Of a DNA stretch of 7,235 nucleotides, positions 6,959 through 7,235 are shown one piece after another. Source of the stretch: Planctomycetota bacterium (GTDB taxonomy: Bacteria; Planctomycetota; Phycisphaerae; WQYP01). A program made the position numbers and the translations under genes. A model generated the notes under the pieces. The model was not told the origin of the DNA. It saw only the letters and a program-made list of their open reading frames with translations, and ran no database searches. Within the stretch, counting starts at the first letter, position 1. The number at the start of each line of letters is the position of its first letter. Location of the stretch: positions 1-7,235 of the forward strand of contig JAKBAC010000165.1 of NCBI GenBank assembly GCA_021809365.1. Reading direction: 5' to 3'.

Positions 6959-6987
6959 TTGACACGCGGCACGGCGCGTGTTACGGT
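6959..6987 (+). promoter_or_regulatory. Candidate promoter of the 3'-end gene with internal inverted repeat
   Basis: A consensus -35, TTGACA (6959-6964), is followed after 17 bases by TACGGT (6982-6987), which keeps the key T, A and final T of the -10. Overlapping the -35 and filling the spacer is an inverted repeat, CACGCG (6963-6968) and CGCGTG (6975-6980), which could be a repressor site. It lies in the gap after the UVR-motif gene and points at the next gene. Confidence 0.45.
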
Positions 6988-7087
6988 TCCGGATTGTACG
7001 GACGGCTTTGGGCGGAGAAATCGTATCATGCCTGCTGCTGATTCAGCGGGCCGATCCGCCCTTCATCGCATCGGAGATACAGGATTT

Positions 7088-7235
7088 ATGGTTAAGCGGC
7101 AAAAACGCGTGGTTCTGTCCCTGCTGGGTTCGGCGGGTTTATTTTTAACCCAGTTAGCTTCCGCGGCGGCCCCGCCTTTGCCACCGCCCAGCCGCGGAAC
7201 GCCTACCGCATCCGACCAGACTGAAATTGCTGCAT
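7088..7235 (+). CDS. Exported protein, N-terminal fragment (cut by window end)
   Basis: Forty-nine codons are visible and the frame is open to the end of the window. The N terminus is a textbook Sec signal peptide: a basic start 'MVKRQKR', a hydrophobic core 'VVLSLLGSAGLFLTQL', and a likely cleavage after Ala-Ser-Ala at residue 26. A Pro-rich stretch 'PPLPPPS' and a polar segment follow. No lipobox Cys is present, so it is not a lipoprotein by this reading. The product should be periplasmic, outer-membrane or secreted; its function cannot be told. The frame is also open back to ATG 7028, which has GGAG at 7014-7017. That start would add 20 residues before the signal and is less likely for an exported protein, though the site for ATG 7088 (GGAG at 7073-7076) is rather distant. 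Confidence 0.7.
   Translation, partial: MVKRQKRVVLSLLGSAGLFLTQLASAAAPPLPPPSRGTPTASDQTEIAA

Overview
The window shows a chromosomal segment of a moderately GC-rich Gram-negative-type bacterium. The DNA alone does not fix the taxon. A stand-alone UVR-motif protein with a conserved 'LRLDLGLLQMEV' core recalls proteins I associate with Planctomycetes and Verrucomicrobia, so the PVC group is a low-confidence guess. No rRNA, tRNA, CRISPR array, integrase or transposase gene is visible.

Layout: (1) 1-259 holds a partial copy of a short repeat at the very edge and otherwise nothing I can support. (2) 260-1690, minus strand, is a polytopic membrane zinc metallopeptidase of the M48 (HtpX/Ste24-like) type. 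(3) 1691-1777 is a short divergent intergenic region, with a perfect 15-base dyad at 1676-1690 on its left edge. (4) 1778-5778, plus strand, is a two-gene operon with a 4-base ATGA overlap. It encodes the two half-transporters of a heterodimeric type IV ABC exporter. (5) 5802-5852 is a 19-base perfect inverted repeat ending in T6. It is a good intrinsic terminator and also a REP/BIME-like element, because each arm is itself palindromic. The same unit starts the window. (6) About 5950-6935 is a promoter, a strong ribosome binding site and a 301-residue UVR-motif protein. (7) 6936-7235 has a TTGACA-type promoter and the start of a secreted or periplasmic protein cut off by the window end.

How they work together: the two ABC proteins almost certainly form one pump. 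Their sequence changes complement each other: Glu to Asp after Walker B in the first, LSLGQ instead of LSGGQ in the second. Together these predict one degenerate and one catalytic ATP site. The substrate cannot be read from the sequence. The divergent M48 peptidase may share control with the pump, since the gap is short and carries a dyad, but this is inference. The UVR protein and the secreted protein appear to be separate transcription units.

I do not see a clearly new biological system. The best leads are the nested repeat, the UVR protein that lacks Uvr nuclease or helicase domains, and the dyad at the divergent start region.
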